Source of the DNA: Hoeflea sp. BAL378 | Lineage (GTDB): Bacteria; Pseudomonadota; Alphaproteobacteria; Rhizobiales; Rhizobiaceae | Length of the DNA stretch: 64,000 bases | Assembly: GCF_000759435.1 (NCBI RefSeq) | Contig: NZ_JRJG01000024.1 | Coordinates: 1-64,000, forward strand | Reading direction: 5' to 3' | Shown here: positions 45,988 to 55,107 of the stretch, one piece after another | Numbering within the stretch: the first letter of the stretch is position 1 | How the letters are laid out: every line of letters starts with the position of its first letter | Translations under genes and position numbers: made by a program | The notes under the pieces: model-generated | What the model was told of the DNA's origin: nothing | What the model saw: only the letters and a program-made list of their open reading frames with translations | The model's database searches: none

Positions 45988-47178
45988 TCAGATGATGGAC
46001 AAGAACGCATCGGCCGCGGCCTTGGCGAAGGCCGGGTCGTTGATGTGGAGCGGCAGGCGCTCGATGCGCCGGTCCGCGGTGGCCTGGAACGCTTCCTCGA
46101 TGGCGGCGAACAGAACCGTATCCGCCTCCGGATCGAAGAAGGCTCCGCCCTCGATGTCGAGCGCCGACACGCCCCGCTCGGGGATGAGAAACCGCACCGG
46201 CCCGTTGCAGGCGCTGAGCTTGCGCCCGATCCAGGCGCCGATCCTGCGGCATTCGTCCGGAGTGGTCCGCATCAGCGTGACATTGGCGTTGTGATGATAG
46301 AACAGCCGTCCGGCGAAACCGGCGGGCACCGTGTCGGGCGCCCAGAAATTGACCATGTCGAGCGCGCCGGCCGAACCGACATAGGGCACGCCCGTGCGGG
46401 CGATCGCATCGAGCCGCGCCTCGGTGGCAGGCAGCACCCCGCCGACAAGTAGGTCGCAGACCTCGGTAGTGGTGATGTCGAGCACGCCCGAAAGGACGCG
46501 ATCGTCAACCAGCTTCTCCATGGTCCGTCCGCCGACCCCGGTCGCGTGAAACACCATGCAGTCATGGGTTTGCCTGAGCTGCTCGACGATCGCCGTAACG
46601 CAGGGCGTTGTCACGCCGAACATGGTCAGGCCGACCGAGCGCTGCCCGTCGCTCTCGTGATAGGCCGCGCGCGCCATCCCGGAGATCGCCTGGGCGGCAT
46701 TGTGCAGGATCGTGCGGCTCAAGCGGTTGAGCCCGGCGAAATCGGTGACGGCCGGCATCATGATGATGTCCGAGATATCGACGAACGGGCCGACATCGCC
46801 CGAGGCCAGCGTCGAGACCATGAGCTTGGGCAGGCCGTAAGGCAGGCCCCGCATGCCGGCGGTCACGATCGACGTGCCGCCGCCGCCGCCAATGCCGATG
46901 ATCCCGGCGATATCCCTGCGACCGGCGATGAAGCGGGCGAAGGCTGCGCCCATCGCCGCGACGGCCGCGCCCCGGTCGTCCCCCGACAGCACGGCGCCGG
47001 CGCCGTCTGGATGATAGGTGGCGACTTCCCGCGCCGGGACATCCACCTTGACCGTCGGCACGCGGGTTCCGACGTCGACGAGGACGACCGGCAGGCCGGT
47101 GTCCGCGATCCGGTCCGCCAGATAGGCGAGCTCAGGCCCCTTCGTGTCGGCGGTGCCGACCACATAGACATGTTTCAA
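45988..47178 (-). CDS. Tm-1-like ATP-binding domain protein (UPF0261)
   Basis: A 396-residue protein of the UPF0261/Tm-1 N-terminal family: [21 protein letters not shown] at the start, a glycine-rich [13 protein letters not shown] loop, [33 protein letters not shown] and [12 protein letters not shown]. The family binds ATP, but its substrate is unknown in bacteria. I place the start at TTG 47178, directly after a strong GGAGGGAGGAAAAG site; an upstream in-frame ATG would add unrelated sequence. It is first in the operon with the PEP-hydrolase-like, cupin and M24 genes, and divergent from TetR. Confidence 0.85.
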   Translation of the reverse strand: MKHVYVVGTADTKGPELAYLADRIADTGLPVVLVDVGTRVPTVKVDVPAREVATYHPDGAGAVLSGDDRGAAVAAMGAAFARFIAGRRDIAGIIGIGGGGGTSIVTAGMRGLPYGLPKLMVSTLASGDVGPFVDISDIIMMPAVTDFAGLNRLSRTILHNAAQAISGMARAAYHESDGQRSVGLTMFGVTTPCVTAIVEQLRQTHDCMVFHATGVGGRTMEKLVDDRVLSGVLDITTTEVCDLLVGGVLPATEARLDAIARTGVPYVGSAGALDMVNFWAPDTVPAGFAGRLFYHHNANVTLMRTTPDECRRIGAWIGRKLSACNGPVRFLIPERGVSALDIEGGAFFDPEADTVLFAAIEEAFQATADRRIERLPLHINDPAFAKAAADAFLSII

Positions 47179-47234
47179 CTTTTCCTCCCTCCACAGCGGC
47201 GGTCCTCCTCCCCGAGGCCGTCGCTGCATGGCCC

Positions 47235-47260
47235 TCAAAATCAGGCTTGCCGATTTTTGA
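47235..47260. promoter_or_regulatory. Candidate TetR operator
   Basis: TCAAAATC (47235-47242) and GATTTTTGA (47252-47260) form a dyad (one extra T on the right) with a 9-base spacer in the 102-bp gap between the divergent Tm-1-like and TetR genes. A direct repeat GGTAT-N6-GGTAT follows at 47267-47282. Position suits a TetR site acting on both genes. Confidence 0.4.
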
Positions 47261-47280
47261 GACGCGGGTATCATATTGGT

Positions 47281-47913
47281 ATGAACGTCTCATTTCAGTC
47301 AACCGGAACAAAGCCGAAAAGCGAACACGGGCCCCGCGCCCGCACGCGCAAGCTGATGGTCACGACCGCCAGCCGGCTGATGCAGTCGGGCCTGACGCCC
47401 TCGGTCAGCGAAGTGGCCGAAGCCGCCGAAGTCTCGCGCGCCACCGCCTACCGGTATTTCCCCAACCAGGTGGCGCTCGTCCACGCCGTGGTGGACGAGG
47501 CTCTGGGGCCGATCCTGAAATGGAAGGGCAAGTCCCGGGACGCCGAGCAGCGCATTGTCGATCTGTTCGACAAGGCGCTGCCGCGTATCTCCGAGTTCGA
47601 GGCCACCTTCAAGGCGGCCCTGAGACTGTCCCTCGAACAGGGGGCGCAGGAGCGAACGGCCGGCGATCAGCCGCGTTTCACGCGCGGCCACCGGGTCGAG
47701 CTTCTCAACGACGCCCTCGCGCCTCTGCGCGGCACCCTGACGCCCGGAGAGTTCGACCGCCTCGCCCAGGCTCTCTCGCTGATCTTCGGGGTCGAACTCT
47801 TCACCGTCCTCAAGGACATCTGGGACCTGTCCGACACGCAATCCTCCGGAGTCGCCAAATGGGCGGCCTGCGCACTCGTTCGGGCGGCCGTCGCCGACGC
47901 CGCGAGATCCTGA
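47281..47913 (+). CDS. TetR family regulator
   Basis: A 210-residue protein. The N-terminal helix-turn-helix (ARTRKLMVTTASRLMQSGL, VSEVAEAAEVSRATAYRYFPNQVALV, residues about 20-65) is classic TetR; the C-terminal ligand domain is not assignable. The ATG at 47281 is preferred over a long upstream extension that is antisense to the Tm-1-like gene. It is divergent from the Tm-1/PEP-hydrolase/cupin/M24 operon and probably represses it; a dyad sits in the shared gap. Confidence 0.85.
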   Translation: MNVSFQSTGTKPKSEHGPRARTRKLMVTTASRLMQSGLTPSVSEVAEAAEVSRATAYRYFPNQVALVHAVVDEALGPILKWKGKSRDAEQRIVDLFDKALPRISEFEATFKAALRLSLEQGAQERTAGDQPRFTRGHRVELLNDALAPLRGTLTPGEFDRLAQALSLIFGVELFTVLKDIWDLSDTQSSGVAKWAACALVRAAVADAARS

Positions 47914-47936
47914 GAGACAGACGACCGACCGTGATC

Positions 47937-47947
47937 TGGTCTTACCA
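47937..47947. promoter_or_regulatory. GntR/FadR-type operator, site 1
   Basis: TGGT-CTT-ACCA, matching the FadR-subfamily consensus TNGTNNNACNA. It is one of four such sites in this regulon, 321 bases upstream of the binding-protein gene. Confidence 0.6.
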
Positions 47948-48099
47948 ATCATGAGAATTCCCGTTTACCCATAACGGCAGCTTAGTCTGCGAATTCCTGC
48001 AGAAAAGCACTTTTTTCAATCTATGCAGCATTATCTATCTCAGAAACCGCGAATGGCCATGCGATTAGTATGACTGAAGCGGTTGACCGAAGTCAAATT

Positions 48100-48110
48100 T
48101 GGTAATACCA
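48100..48110. promoter_or_regulatory. GntR/FadR-type operator, site 2
   Basis: TGGT-AAT-ACCA, extended to a 13-bp perfect palindrome TTGGTAATACCAA (48099-48111). It is the strongest of the four sites and lies 158 bases upstream of the binding-protein start. Confidence 0.7.
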
Positions 48111-48267
48111 ATTTGGAATTAAACCGTGACAGTGGAGGGTCACCCGAAGCACAAAGGATGCAAAGCATACCGGCAACAACCAGAACCCGGGGCGGAGAGG
48201 CGCCCGGGGTCGAAATCTGGATTTCCGGCTCGTCAAATAGAATGTGCATCAATGGGAGGAGATCATA

Positions 48268-49578
48268 ATGCGCACAAAACTGATCCGCATCGCCGGAGGG
48301 CTTGCCCTTGCCTTGGCAAGCAGCACGTCGGCCTTTGCACAGGAACTGACCATCTTCTGGGCCGAGTGGGACCCAGCCAACTATCTTCAGGAACTGGTCA
48401 ACGAGTATGAGGCCGAAACCGGCGTCAAGGTGACGGTGGAAACCACACCGTGGTCGGACTTCCAGACCAAGACCTTCACCGAATTGAACGCCAAGGGGTC
48501 GGCCTACGACATGGTCGTGGGCGATTCCCAGTGGATCGGCGCCGCATCGGAAGCCGGCCACTATGTCGACATGACCGAGTTCTTCCAGAAGCATAACCTC
48601 ACGGAAGTGATGGCGCCGGCGACGGTGAAATACTATTCCGAATATCCGGCCAACTCGGCCAAATACTGGTCGATCCCGGCAGAGGGCGATGCCGTCGGCT
48701 GGTCCTATCGCAAGGACTGGTTCGAGGATCCGAAGGAAATGGAAGCGTTCAAGGCCAAGTATGGCTACGACCTCGCGCCGCCGGCCACCTGGGCCCAGAT
48801 GCGCGACATCGCCGAATTCTTCCACCGTCCGGACGAGAAGCGATACGGCATCGCGATCTACACCGACAACTCCTATGACGGCCTCGTCATGGGCGTCGAG
48901 AACGCGATATTCTCGTATGGCGGCGAGCTCGGCGACTACGCCAACTACAAGGTCGACGGCATCATCAACTCGGAGCAGAACATCAAGGCCGTGGAGATGT
49001 ACCGCGAGCTCTATGGCTTCACGCCTCCGGGCTGGGCCAAGACCTTCTTTGTCGAAAACAACCAGGCGATCACCGAAAACCTGGCGGCGATGAGCATGAA
49101 CTACTTCGCCTTCTTCCCGGCGCTGGTGAACGAGGCGTCGAACCCGAACGCCGCCGGCACCGGCTTCTTCGCCAACCCGGCCGGTCCGGGCGGCGAGCAG
49201 TTCGCAGCTCTCGGCGGCCAGGGCATCTCCGTGATCTCCTATTCGGAGAATCAGGAAGAATCGATGAAGTTCCTGGAATGGTTCATCAAGGACGAAACCC
49301 AGAAGCGCTGGGCCGAACTTGGCGGCTACACGGCTTCGGCCAAGGTGCTCGAATCCGAGGAATTCCAGAACGCGACGCCCTACAACAAGGCCTTCTACGA
49401 GACCATGTTCAAGGTGAAGGACTTCTGGGCGACGCCGGAATATGCGGAACTGCTGATCCAGATGAACCAGCGCCTTTATCCCTACATCACGGGGGGCGAA
49501 GGCACCGCCAAGGATGCGCTCGACGCCCTTGCCGGAGACTGGAACGCCACGTTCAAGAAGTACAACCGGGTACAATAA
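48268..49578 (+). CDS. Carbohydrate ABC transporter substrate-binding protein
   Basis: A 436-residue family 1 extracellular solute-binding protein. A signal peptide runs to SSTSAFA (about residue 24). The mature sequence (LTIFWAEWDPANYLQELVNEYEAE, then DMVVGDSQWIGAASEAGHYVD, GEQFAALGGQGISV) belongs to the sugar/polyol class. The ATG at 48268 has a GGGAGGA site. It heads an operon with two permeases, a small membrane protein and two ATPases, under likely GntR control. Ligand unknown; neighbouring dehydratase and isomerases point to a sugar or sugar acid. Confidence 0.87.
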   Translation: MRTKLIRIAGGLALALASSTSAFAQELTIFWAEWDPANYLQELVNEYEAETGVKVTVETTPWSDFQTKTFTELNAKGSAYDMVVGDSQWIGAASEAGHYVDMTEFFQKHNLTEVMAPATVKYYSEYPANSAKYWSIPAEGDAVGWSYRKDWFEDPKEMEAFKAKYGYDLAPPATWAQMRDIAEFFHRPDEKRYGIAIYTDNSYDGLVMGVENAIFSYGGELGDYANYKVDGIINSEQNIKAVEMYRELYGFTPPGWAKTFFVENNQAITENLAAMSMNYFAFFPALVNEASNPNAAGTGFFANPAGPGGEQFAALGGQGISVISYSENQEESMKFLEWFIKDETQKRWAELGGYTASAKVLESEEFQNATPYNKAFYETMFKVKDFWATPEYAELLIQMNQRLYPYITGGEGTAKDALDALAGDWNATFKKYNRVQ

Positions 49579-49591
49579 TCCCGAACGTGTC

Positions 49592-49622
49592 CGGAGGGGG
49601 CGCACCCGCCCCCTCCGTTTTT
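49592..49622 (+). terminator. Intrinsic terminator-like hairpin after the binding-protein gene
   Basis: Perfect 11-base arms CGGAGGGGGCG (49592-49602) and CGCCCCCTCCG (49607-49617), a CACC loop and a TTTTTG tail. It is the best intrinsic terminator in the window, and lies inside the operon between binding-protein and permease genes, so it probably acts as an attenuator. Confidence 0.85.
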
Positions 49623-49650
49623 GTTTCTGCATTTCACAGAGGAGGTGGCT

Positions 49651-50556
49651 GTGGCCACTGCAGTCCTGACGACGCTGGATCCCAAATCGCGCGCCGCGTC
49701 CCGTGGCATGAGCGACCTGGCGATCCGCAATCTGTTCATCATCCCGACGATCGTCTTCCTGATCGTGTTCAACATTTTCCCGCTGCTCTATTCGCTCGGC
49801 TATTCCTTCACCGATTTCCGCGCGTCGTCCAACGCGCCGGCGAATTTCGTCGGGCTGCAGAACTACCGCGACCTGCTCGCCGACCCCTTCATCTGGAACA
49901 ACTTCACCATCACCGCGAAATACGTGATCGTGTCGGTTGTCGGCCAGGTGGTCGTGGGCTTCGGCGTGGCGCTGCTCCTCAACCGCGACATTCCGCTCAA
50001 GGGCCTGCTGACGACGCTGCTGCTCTTGCCGATGATGCTGTCGATGGCGGTCGTCGGCCTGTTCTGGAAGCTGCTCTACGATCCCTCCTTCGGCATCATC
50101 AATTATGCGCTCGGCCTTGGCACCTTCGAATGGCTGTCCAACCCGAACATGGCGCTCTATGCGGTCGCGCTCACCGACATCTGGATGTGGTCTCCCTTCG
50201 TGATGCTCTTGTCGCTGGCCGGCCTGTCCGCCGTGCCCAAGCATCTCTACGAGGCGGCGGCGATCGACCGGGCGGGCTCGTTCTACACGTTCTTCCGCAT
50301 CACCCTGCCCCTGGTTGCGCCGATCCTGATGATCGCGATCATCTTCCGCACCATGGAGGCCTTCAAGACCTTCGACCTCGCCTACATCCTGACCAGCCAG
50401 CCGACCACGGAAGTGATCTCGATCCGGCTCTACAAGATGGCCTTCCAGGAATGGCAGACCGGCATGTCCTGCGCGCTCGCCTACATCGTCCTGATCATGG
50501 TGCTGGCGATCACCAACATCTACGTCAAGTACCTGAACAAAGTGAAGGAACGCTGA
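49651..50556 (+). CDS. Carbohydrate ABC transporter permease 1
   Basis: A 301-residue inner-membrane permease (MalF/UgpA class). Six hydrophobic segments include NLFIIPTIVFLIVFNIFPLLY; the EAA motif is KHLYEAAAIDRAGSFYTFFRITLP. The start is GTG at 49651, following a strong AGAGGAGGT site; an upstream in-frame ATG at 49621 would read into the terminator tail. It ends one base before the second permease's start. Confidence 0.87.
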   Translation: MATAVLTTLDPKSRAASRGMSDLAIRNLFIIPTIVFLIVFNIFPLLYSLGYSFTDFRASSNAPANFVGLQNYRDLLADPFIWNNFTITAKYVIVSVVGQVVVGFGVALLLNRDIPLKGLLTTLLLLPMMLSMAVVGLFWKLLYDPSFGIINYALGLGTFEWLSNPNMALYAVALTDIWMWSPFVMLLSLAGLSAVPKHLYEAAAIDRAGSFYTFFRITLPLVAPILMIAIIFRTMEAFKTFDLAYILTSQPTTEVISIRLYKMAFQEWQTGMSCALAYIVLIMVLAITNIYVKYLNKVKER

Positions 50557-50557
50557 G

Positions 50558-51517
50558 ATGGCTGCCGTCCGCACCAATGGCGAAAGGACGGTCAACCGTC
50601 TGGCGATCGTCTCGGTCCTGATCATCACCATGATCTTCCTGGCGCCGATCTACTGGATCGCCTCGACCGCCTTCAAGCCGCGCAACCTGGCGACCACGAT
50701 CCCGCCGACCATCGTCTTCACGCCGGAAATCTCGCCCTTCGTGAAGCTGTTCACGAAACGCTCGCAACTGCGCGCGCCGCCGAGCCAGGAAGAATATGAG
50801 GCGGCCCCCTGGTGGGAACGCCTTGTCTTCGACGGCGGCGAGAAGGTGGTCCGCTCGGGCCGCGGCGAAGTCCAGCTCTCGGGCTATCCGAGCCGCTTCA
50901 TGAACTCGCTGATCGTCGCCATCACCTCGACGGTGCTGGCGGTTGGCATGGGCACGTTCACGGCCTACGGCTTCTCGCGCTTCAAGGTCAAAGGCGAAGA
51001 CGACCTGCTCTTCTTCATCCTGTCGACCCGCATGCTGCCCCCCGTGGTGGTGGCGATCCCGATGTTCCTGATGTATCGCGCCGTCGGCCTCAACGACACG
51101 CATCTGGGGCTCATCATCCTCTACACCGCCTTCAACCTGTCCTTCGCCGTCTGGCTGATGAAGGGGTTCATCGACGAGATCCCGAAGGAGTACGAGGAGG
51201 CGGCGCTGGTCGACGGCTACACCCGCATGCAGGCCTTCTTCAAGATCGTGCTGCCGGAGGCCGCCACCGGCATCGCCGCAACGGCCGTGTTCTGCTTCAT
51301 CACCGCCTGGAACGAATACGCCTTCGCGCTGATCATGACCAACCGGCGCGCCCAGACGGCGCCGCCGTTCATCCCGAGCCAGGTCGGCTCCGGCCTGCCC
51401 GACTGGACCGTCATCGCCTCGGGCACGCTCCTGTTCCTGCTGCCGGTGGCGATCTTCACCTTCCTCCTGCGCAACCATCTGCTGCGCGGCATGTCCTTCG
51501 GAGCGATCCGCAAATGA
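50558..51517 (+). CDS. Carbohydrate ABC transporter permease 2, with extended periplasmic loop
   Basis: A 319-residue MalG-class permease. The EAA motif is KEYEEAALVDGYTRMQAFFKIVLP. Between the first and second membrane segments there is a long loop (about residues 55-110, with LFTKRSQLRAPPSQEEYEAAP and WWERLVFDGGEKV) that is larger than in typical MalG proteins and may contact the binding protein. Its stop overlaps the start of the small membrane protein (ATGA). Confidence 0.87.
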   Translation: MAAVRTNGERTVNRLAIVSVLIITMIFLAPIYWIASTAFKPRNLATTIPPTIVFTPEISPFVKLFTKRSQLRAPPSQEEYEAAPWWERLVFDGGEKVVRSGRGEVQLSGYPSRFMNSLIVAITSTVLAVGMGTFTAYGFSRFKVKGEDDLLFFILSTRMLPPVVVAIPMFLMYRAVGLNDTHLGLIILYTAFNLSFAVWLMKGFIDEIPKEYEEAALVDGYTRMQAFFKIVLPEAATGIAATAVFCFITAWNEYAFALIMTNRRAQTAPPFIPSQVGSGLPDWTVIASGTLLFLLPVAIFTFLLRNHLLRGMSFGAIRK

Positions 51518-51786
51518 GCTTTCGCAGCATCAACCAGCATTATCTTGTCCCGGCGGCCCAGGGGCTGATGATCTTCGGCATCATCTCGCTCTGCCAGCCC
51601 TGGAGCGAGTTCCTGCACACATACGGCGTCACCATGACCCTCTTCGGCCTCATTGCCTTCATGATCACCTCCAAGATCGCCCCCGATCCGGAGGACGAGG
51701 AAAGCTACCTCGAGGAATCGCTCGACGTGCTGGAGATCAATGACCATGCCGGCAAGAACGGCTCCAAGACCGCGGGGAGCTTCTGA
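51514..51786 (+). CDS. Small two-segment membrane protein in importer operon
   Basis: A 90-residue protein translated from an ATG that overlaps the permease stop (ATGA); its own stop overlaps the ATPase start by one base. Two hydrophobic segments (about residues 12-26 and 35-52) are followed by an acidic cytoplasmic tail (PDPEDEESYLEESLDVLE). I do not recognise the family. Small accessory membrane proteins occur at this position in some polyol importers, but this one does not look like DUF2160. A role in assembly or regulation is a guess. Confidence 0.7.
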   Translation: MSFRSINQHYLVPAAQGLMIFGIISLCQPWSEFLHTYGVTMTLFGLIAFMITSKIAPDPEDEESYLEESLDVLEINDHAGKNGSKTAGSF

Positions 51787-52874
51787 TGGCGCAAATCGAC
51801 ATCCAGAACGTGCAGAAGTTCTTCGGTCATCTGCAGGTTCTGAAAAACCTGAACCTGACCATCGCCGACGGCGAATTCGTCGTCATGCTCGGCCAGTCGG
51901 GCGGCGGCAAGACCACCGCGCTCCGCGCCATCGCCGGGCTTGAATCGGTGACCTCGGGCAAGATCCTGATCAACGGCACCGAGGTGCAGGACCGCAAGGC
52001 CTCCGACCGCGACATTGCCTTCGTGTTCCAGTCCTTCTCGCTCTACCCGCACATGACCGTGCGCGAGAACATTGCCTTTCCGCTGCGCGCGGTGCGCATG
52101 AACGCGACCGAGCGCGACAAGGCCGTCAACGAGGTGGCCGAGATCCTCCAGATCGCCGAGCATCTCAACCGCAAGCCTTCGGCGCTGTCGGGCGGCGACA
52201 TGCAGCGCGTGGCGATCGCGCGCGCGCTCGTGCGGCGGCCGCAGGCGCTGCTGATGGACGAACCGCTGGGCGTGCTCGACGCCAAGCTGCGCGAGCAGAT
52301 GCGCGCCGAGATCAAGCGACTGCACATCGCCCGCGGATCGACCTCGGTCTATGTCACGCACGACCAGATCGAGGCGATGAGCCTGGCCGACCGCATCGTC
52401 ATCCTGCATGACGGCGTCTTGCAGCAGGTGGGCGCGCCCGACGAGGTCTACCTGCACCCGACCAATCTGTTCGTGGCCAGGTTCGTGGGCTCGCCGGTGA
52501 TGAACGTCAACGGCGTGCGCATCGAGGGAAACACCGTGCGGCTCGCCGGGGCTGACGCCAGCTTCAGCTTTCCCGACGACGTTTTGGCCAGTGTGCGGGG
52601 CACACCGGCCGACCTGGCATTGGGCGCTCGCCCGGAAGCGGTGCTGCTCGAGCACCAACCGACCGAAGGCTATCTCGACGTGGAAACAACCAATATCGAA
52701 CCCCTGGGCAGCCATGACATCGTCGATGTCCGTCTCGGCGACACGGTGCTGCGCGCACGCACGGCGAGCGGCTTCGTCAGTGGCGAAGGTCAGCGGGTCT
52801 GGGCGCGGCTGGATCCGGCGCAGACGCATTTCTTCGACACGGCCACCGGCCTCAACCTGCGGGGAGCCAACTGA
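51786..52874 (+). CDS. ABC transporter ATP-binding protein A
   Basis: A 362-residue sugar-type ATPase. Walker A is GQSGGGKTT rather than the common GPSGCGKST; the signature is LSGGDMQRVAIARAL, Walker B is ALLMDEPLGVLD, and the switch His is in YVTHDQIEAM. A TOBE-like C-terminus follows. The ATPase has an intact catalytic Glu. Together with the next gene it probably forms a heterodimer, as in the GlpS/GlpT glycerol importer, whose ATPases also differ from MalK at the P-loop. It overlaps the next start by one base. Confidence 0.87.
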   Translation: MAQIDIQNVQKFFGHLQVLKNLNLTIADGEFVVMLGQSGGGKTTALRAIAGLESVTSGKILINGTEVQDRKASDRDIAFVFQSFSLYPHMTVRENIAFPLRAVRMNATERDKAVNEVAEILQIAEHLNRKPSALSGGDMQRVAIARALVRRPQALLMDEPLGVLDAKLREQMRAEIKRLHIARGSTSVYVTHDQIEAMSLADRIVILHDGVLQQVGAPDEVYLHPTNLFVARFVGSPVMNVNGVRIEGNTVRLAGADASFSFPDDVLASVRGTPADLALGARPEAVLLEHQPTEGYLDVETTNIEPLGSHDIVDVRLGDTVLRARTASGFVSGEGQRVWARLDPAQTHFFDTATGLNLRGAN

Positions 52875-53944
52875 TGGCCGATATCGCATTTCAGGGCGTG
52901 ACCAAGAAGTTCGGCCCCAACACCGCGCTGCGCGACCTGGACCTCGACATCAAGGACGGCGAGTTCTTCGTTCTGCTTGGACAGACCGGAGCCGGCAAGA
53001 CCACCACTTTGAGGGTGATCGCCGGGCTGGAGAAGCCCAATTCGGGCAAGGTCATCATCGACGGCCAGGACGCCACCGGCTGGAACGCCGCCGAGCGCGA
53101 CGTGGCGCTGGTGCTGCAGCAATACTCGCTCTATCCGCGGCTCACGGTGCGCGGCAATCTCGAGTTCCCGCTCAAGTCCCGCACCCACAACCTGACCGCC
53201 GCCGAGATCAAGGACCGGGTCGACCGCGTCGCCGAGACGCTGCAGATCACCCGCCTGCTCGATCGCAAGGTGGAACGGCTGTCGGGCGGCGAGATGCAGC
53301 GCGTCTCGATCGGCCGGGCGATCGTGCGCAAGCCGCGCGTGTTCCTGATGGACGAGCCCCTGTCGGCGCTCGACGCCAACCTGCGCGATGTGCTGCGGGT
53401 CGAGCTGAAAAAGCTGCACCATGAACTGGGCGCGACCTTTGTCTTCGTGACCCATGACCAGGTCGAGGCCATGTCGATGGGCGACAAGATCGGCGTGCTC
53501 AACAAGGGCCGGCTGATCCAGGTCGGCACGCCGTCGGAGATTTACGCCAAGCCGATCAACGCCTTCGTCGCCCGCTCCGTGGGCACGCCACCGATGAACC
53601 TCATGGACGGCGTCCTGGACGGCGACAACGCGATTCTCGACGCCGGCAGGTTCAGCCTTCCGATCGCACGACGGCATGGGGCAAACGGAGACCGGATGAA
53701 ATTCGGCATCAGGCCGGAGGATGTGATCCTCGACGATGCCGGCCCGGCCTCTGCGCGGATCTTCGACATCGAGAACCACGGCGTCATCAAGATCCTGACG
53801 CTCGACATCGACGGCACCCACCTGCACGCGACCGTTTCCGCGCAGACCAAAGTCCATATCGACGAAGCCGTCCGGTTCGGCTGGAAGCCGGAAAAGGTTC
53901 TGTCGTTCGATCCCTCGAGCGAGCGCAATCTGGATCTGGGTTGA
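52874..53944 (+). CDS. ABC transporter ATP-binding protein B
   Basis: A 356-residue ATPase. Walker A is GQTGAGKTT, the signature is LSGGEMQRVSIGRAIV, Walker B is VFLMDEPLSALD and the switch His is in [10 protein letters not shown], all intact. It is the second of two tandem ATPases; most sugar importers of this class use one. The C-terminus has the GIRPED-type segment (FGIRPEDVIL) of the MalK regulatory domain. It ends the operon and is convergent with the 2-hydroxyacid dehydrogenase gene. Confidence 0.87.
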   Translation: MADIAFQGVTKKFGPNTALRDLDLDIKDGEFFVLLGQTGAGKTTTLRVIAGLEKPNSGKVIIDGQDATGWNAAERDVALVLQQYSLYPRLTVRGNLEFPLKSRTHNLTAAEIKDRVDRVAETLQITRLLDRKVERLSGGEMQRVSIGRAIVRKPRVFLMDEPLSALDANLRDVLRVELKKLHHELGATFVFVTHDQVEAMSMGDKIGVLNKGRLIQVGTPSEIYAKPINAFVARSVGTPPMNLMDGVLDGDNAILDAGRFSLPIARRHGANGDRMKFGIRPEDVILDDAGPASARIFDIENHGVIKILTLDIDGTHLHATVSAQTKVHIDEAVRFGWKPEKVLSFDPSSERNLDLG

Positions 53945-54097
53945 CGGCTGGCGGCCGAGGCGTGTCTCCGCACTCTCCCGGGGGCAGAGCGGTTCGTCTG
54001 GATCGAGGGATCCAGGCGGGCCGTTCTTGCCATGGACGGACGCGCCAGGTGTCGCCGGACGCAGGCATGTGCCGCCCCTGGATGCTTGAGCCGGCGC

Positions 54098-55078
54098 TCA
54101 GTCGGAGCCAAACCGTGCCTGGTAGGCGCCCCATGAGTCCGGGTTGCAGAAATTCAGCGGCTTCTCGCCGGCCAGGATCCGTCTGGTTTCCATCACCACG
54201 CCCTGCCCCATCCGCAGCATGCTTTCCTCGGTGATGCCTGCCATGTGCGGCGTCAGGATCACATTGCGCAGCGACAGGAAAGGGTGATCCGCCGGCAGCG
54301 GCTGCCGGTCGAACACATCGAGCACCGCGCCGGCGATGGCCCGGCTGCGGAGCGCCGAAACCAGCGCCGCCTCGTCCACCACCGGGCCGCGCGCGACATT
54401 GACGAGAATGGCGCCCGGCTGTATCAGCGCCAGTTCCCCGGCGCCGATCATGCCGCGGGTCCTGTCATTGAGCGGACAGCAGAGCACCACGACATCGCTG
54501 CGCGCGAGCATGCGCTGGAGGTCGCTGGCTTCCGCGCCGTGCGGCAAGGCATCCGGCCTGGCCGTGACCGCCAGCACCTTCATTCCAAAGCCGTGATGCG
54601 CCATCCGGAACAGGGCGGTGCCAACATTGCCCATGCCGACGATGCCGAGCGTCCGGCCGCTCAGTTCCCGGCCATGGTCGGAATGCGCCCGCGCGGCAGC
54701 CCACCCGGCCGACCTCAGGTCGGAGCTGACCTCGGGATATTTGCGCAGCAGCGCCAGCGACGACCAGATGCAGTGCTCCGCCACCGTTACCGCGTTCACC
54801 CCCGGCACGTTCGCCACCAGCACGCCGGCCTCGGTGGCGGCATCGAGCGGGATCATGTCGAGCCCGGCGCCATGCCGGACGGCCGCCCGGAGGCCTTTCT
54901 CGCGCCGGAAGATCTCCGCCGGGATCGGCGCGCGCACCACGATGATCGATGCGCCCGCGCTCTCCTTGACGATGGCCGCCGGAGAGGGTTCCGTGGCGGT
55001 CACCAGCGACCCGAGGGTGGAGAGTTCAGCCGTCACATCCGGGTGCAGCGGATGGGTGGAGAAGATCATAGGAGACAT
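54098..55078 (-). CDS. D-2-hydroxyacid dehydrogenase
   Basis: A 326-residue NAD(P)-dependent dehydrogenase. The Rossmann motif is LGIVGMGNVGTALF (about residues 142-155), the substrate Arg lies in VNVARGPVVDEAAL (about 225-238) and the catalytic His in ILTPHMAGIT (about 280). It interconverts a 2-hydroxyacid and a 2-oxoacid. The start at 55078 (ATG) follows the GntR stop by about 30 bases; an in-frame TTG at 55105 and ATG at 55069 are alternatives. In context it may reduce or oxidise the keto-acid product of the MR/MLE enzyme. Confidence 0.87.
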   Translation of the reverse strand: MSPMIFSTHPLHPDVTAELSTLGSLVTATEPSPAAIVKESAGASIIVVRAPIPAEIFRREKGLRAAVRHGAGLDMIPLDAATEAGVLVANVPGVNAVTVAEHCIWSSLALLRKYPEVSSDLRSAGWAAARAHSDHGRELSGRTLGIVGMGNVGTALFRMAHHGFGMKVLAVTARPDALPHGAEASDLQRMLARSDVVVLCCPLNDRTRGMIGAGELALIQPGAILVNVARGPVVDEAALVSALRSRAIAGAVLDVFDRQPLPADHPFLSLRNVILTPHMAGITEESMLRMGQGVVMETRRILAGEKPLNFCNPDSWGAYQARFGSD

Positions 55079-55107
55079 CGGATCCCGCCGGGATGTGAGT
55101 GACAAGG

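Larger units (their letters stand above)
47914..48267 (+). other. 354-bp control region of the carbohydrate importer operon
   Basis: No coding region is supported. The segment is AT-richer than its surroundings and holds two TGGT-NNN-ACCA palindromes (47937-47947 and 48100-48110), 321 and 158 bases before the binding-protein start. It is probably the promoter/operator region of the importer operon. Confidence 0.6.

Noticed and set aside
45977-46252. Upstream extension of the PEP-hydrolase-like gene
   Set aside because: Lies inside the Tm-1-like gene in another frame; the ATG at 45976 fits the family.
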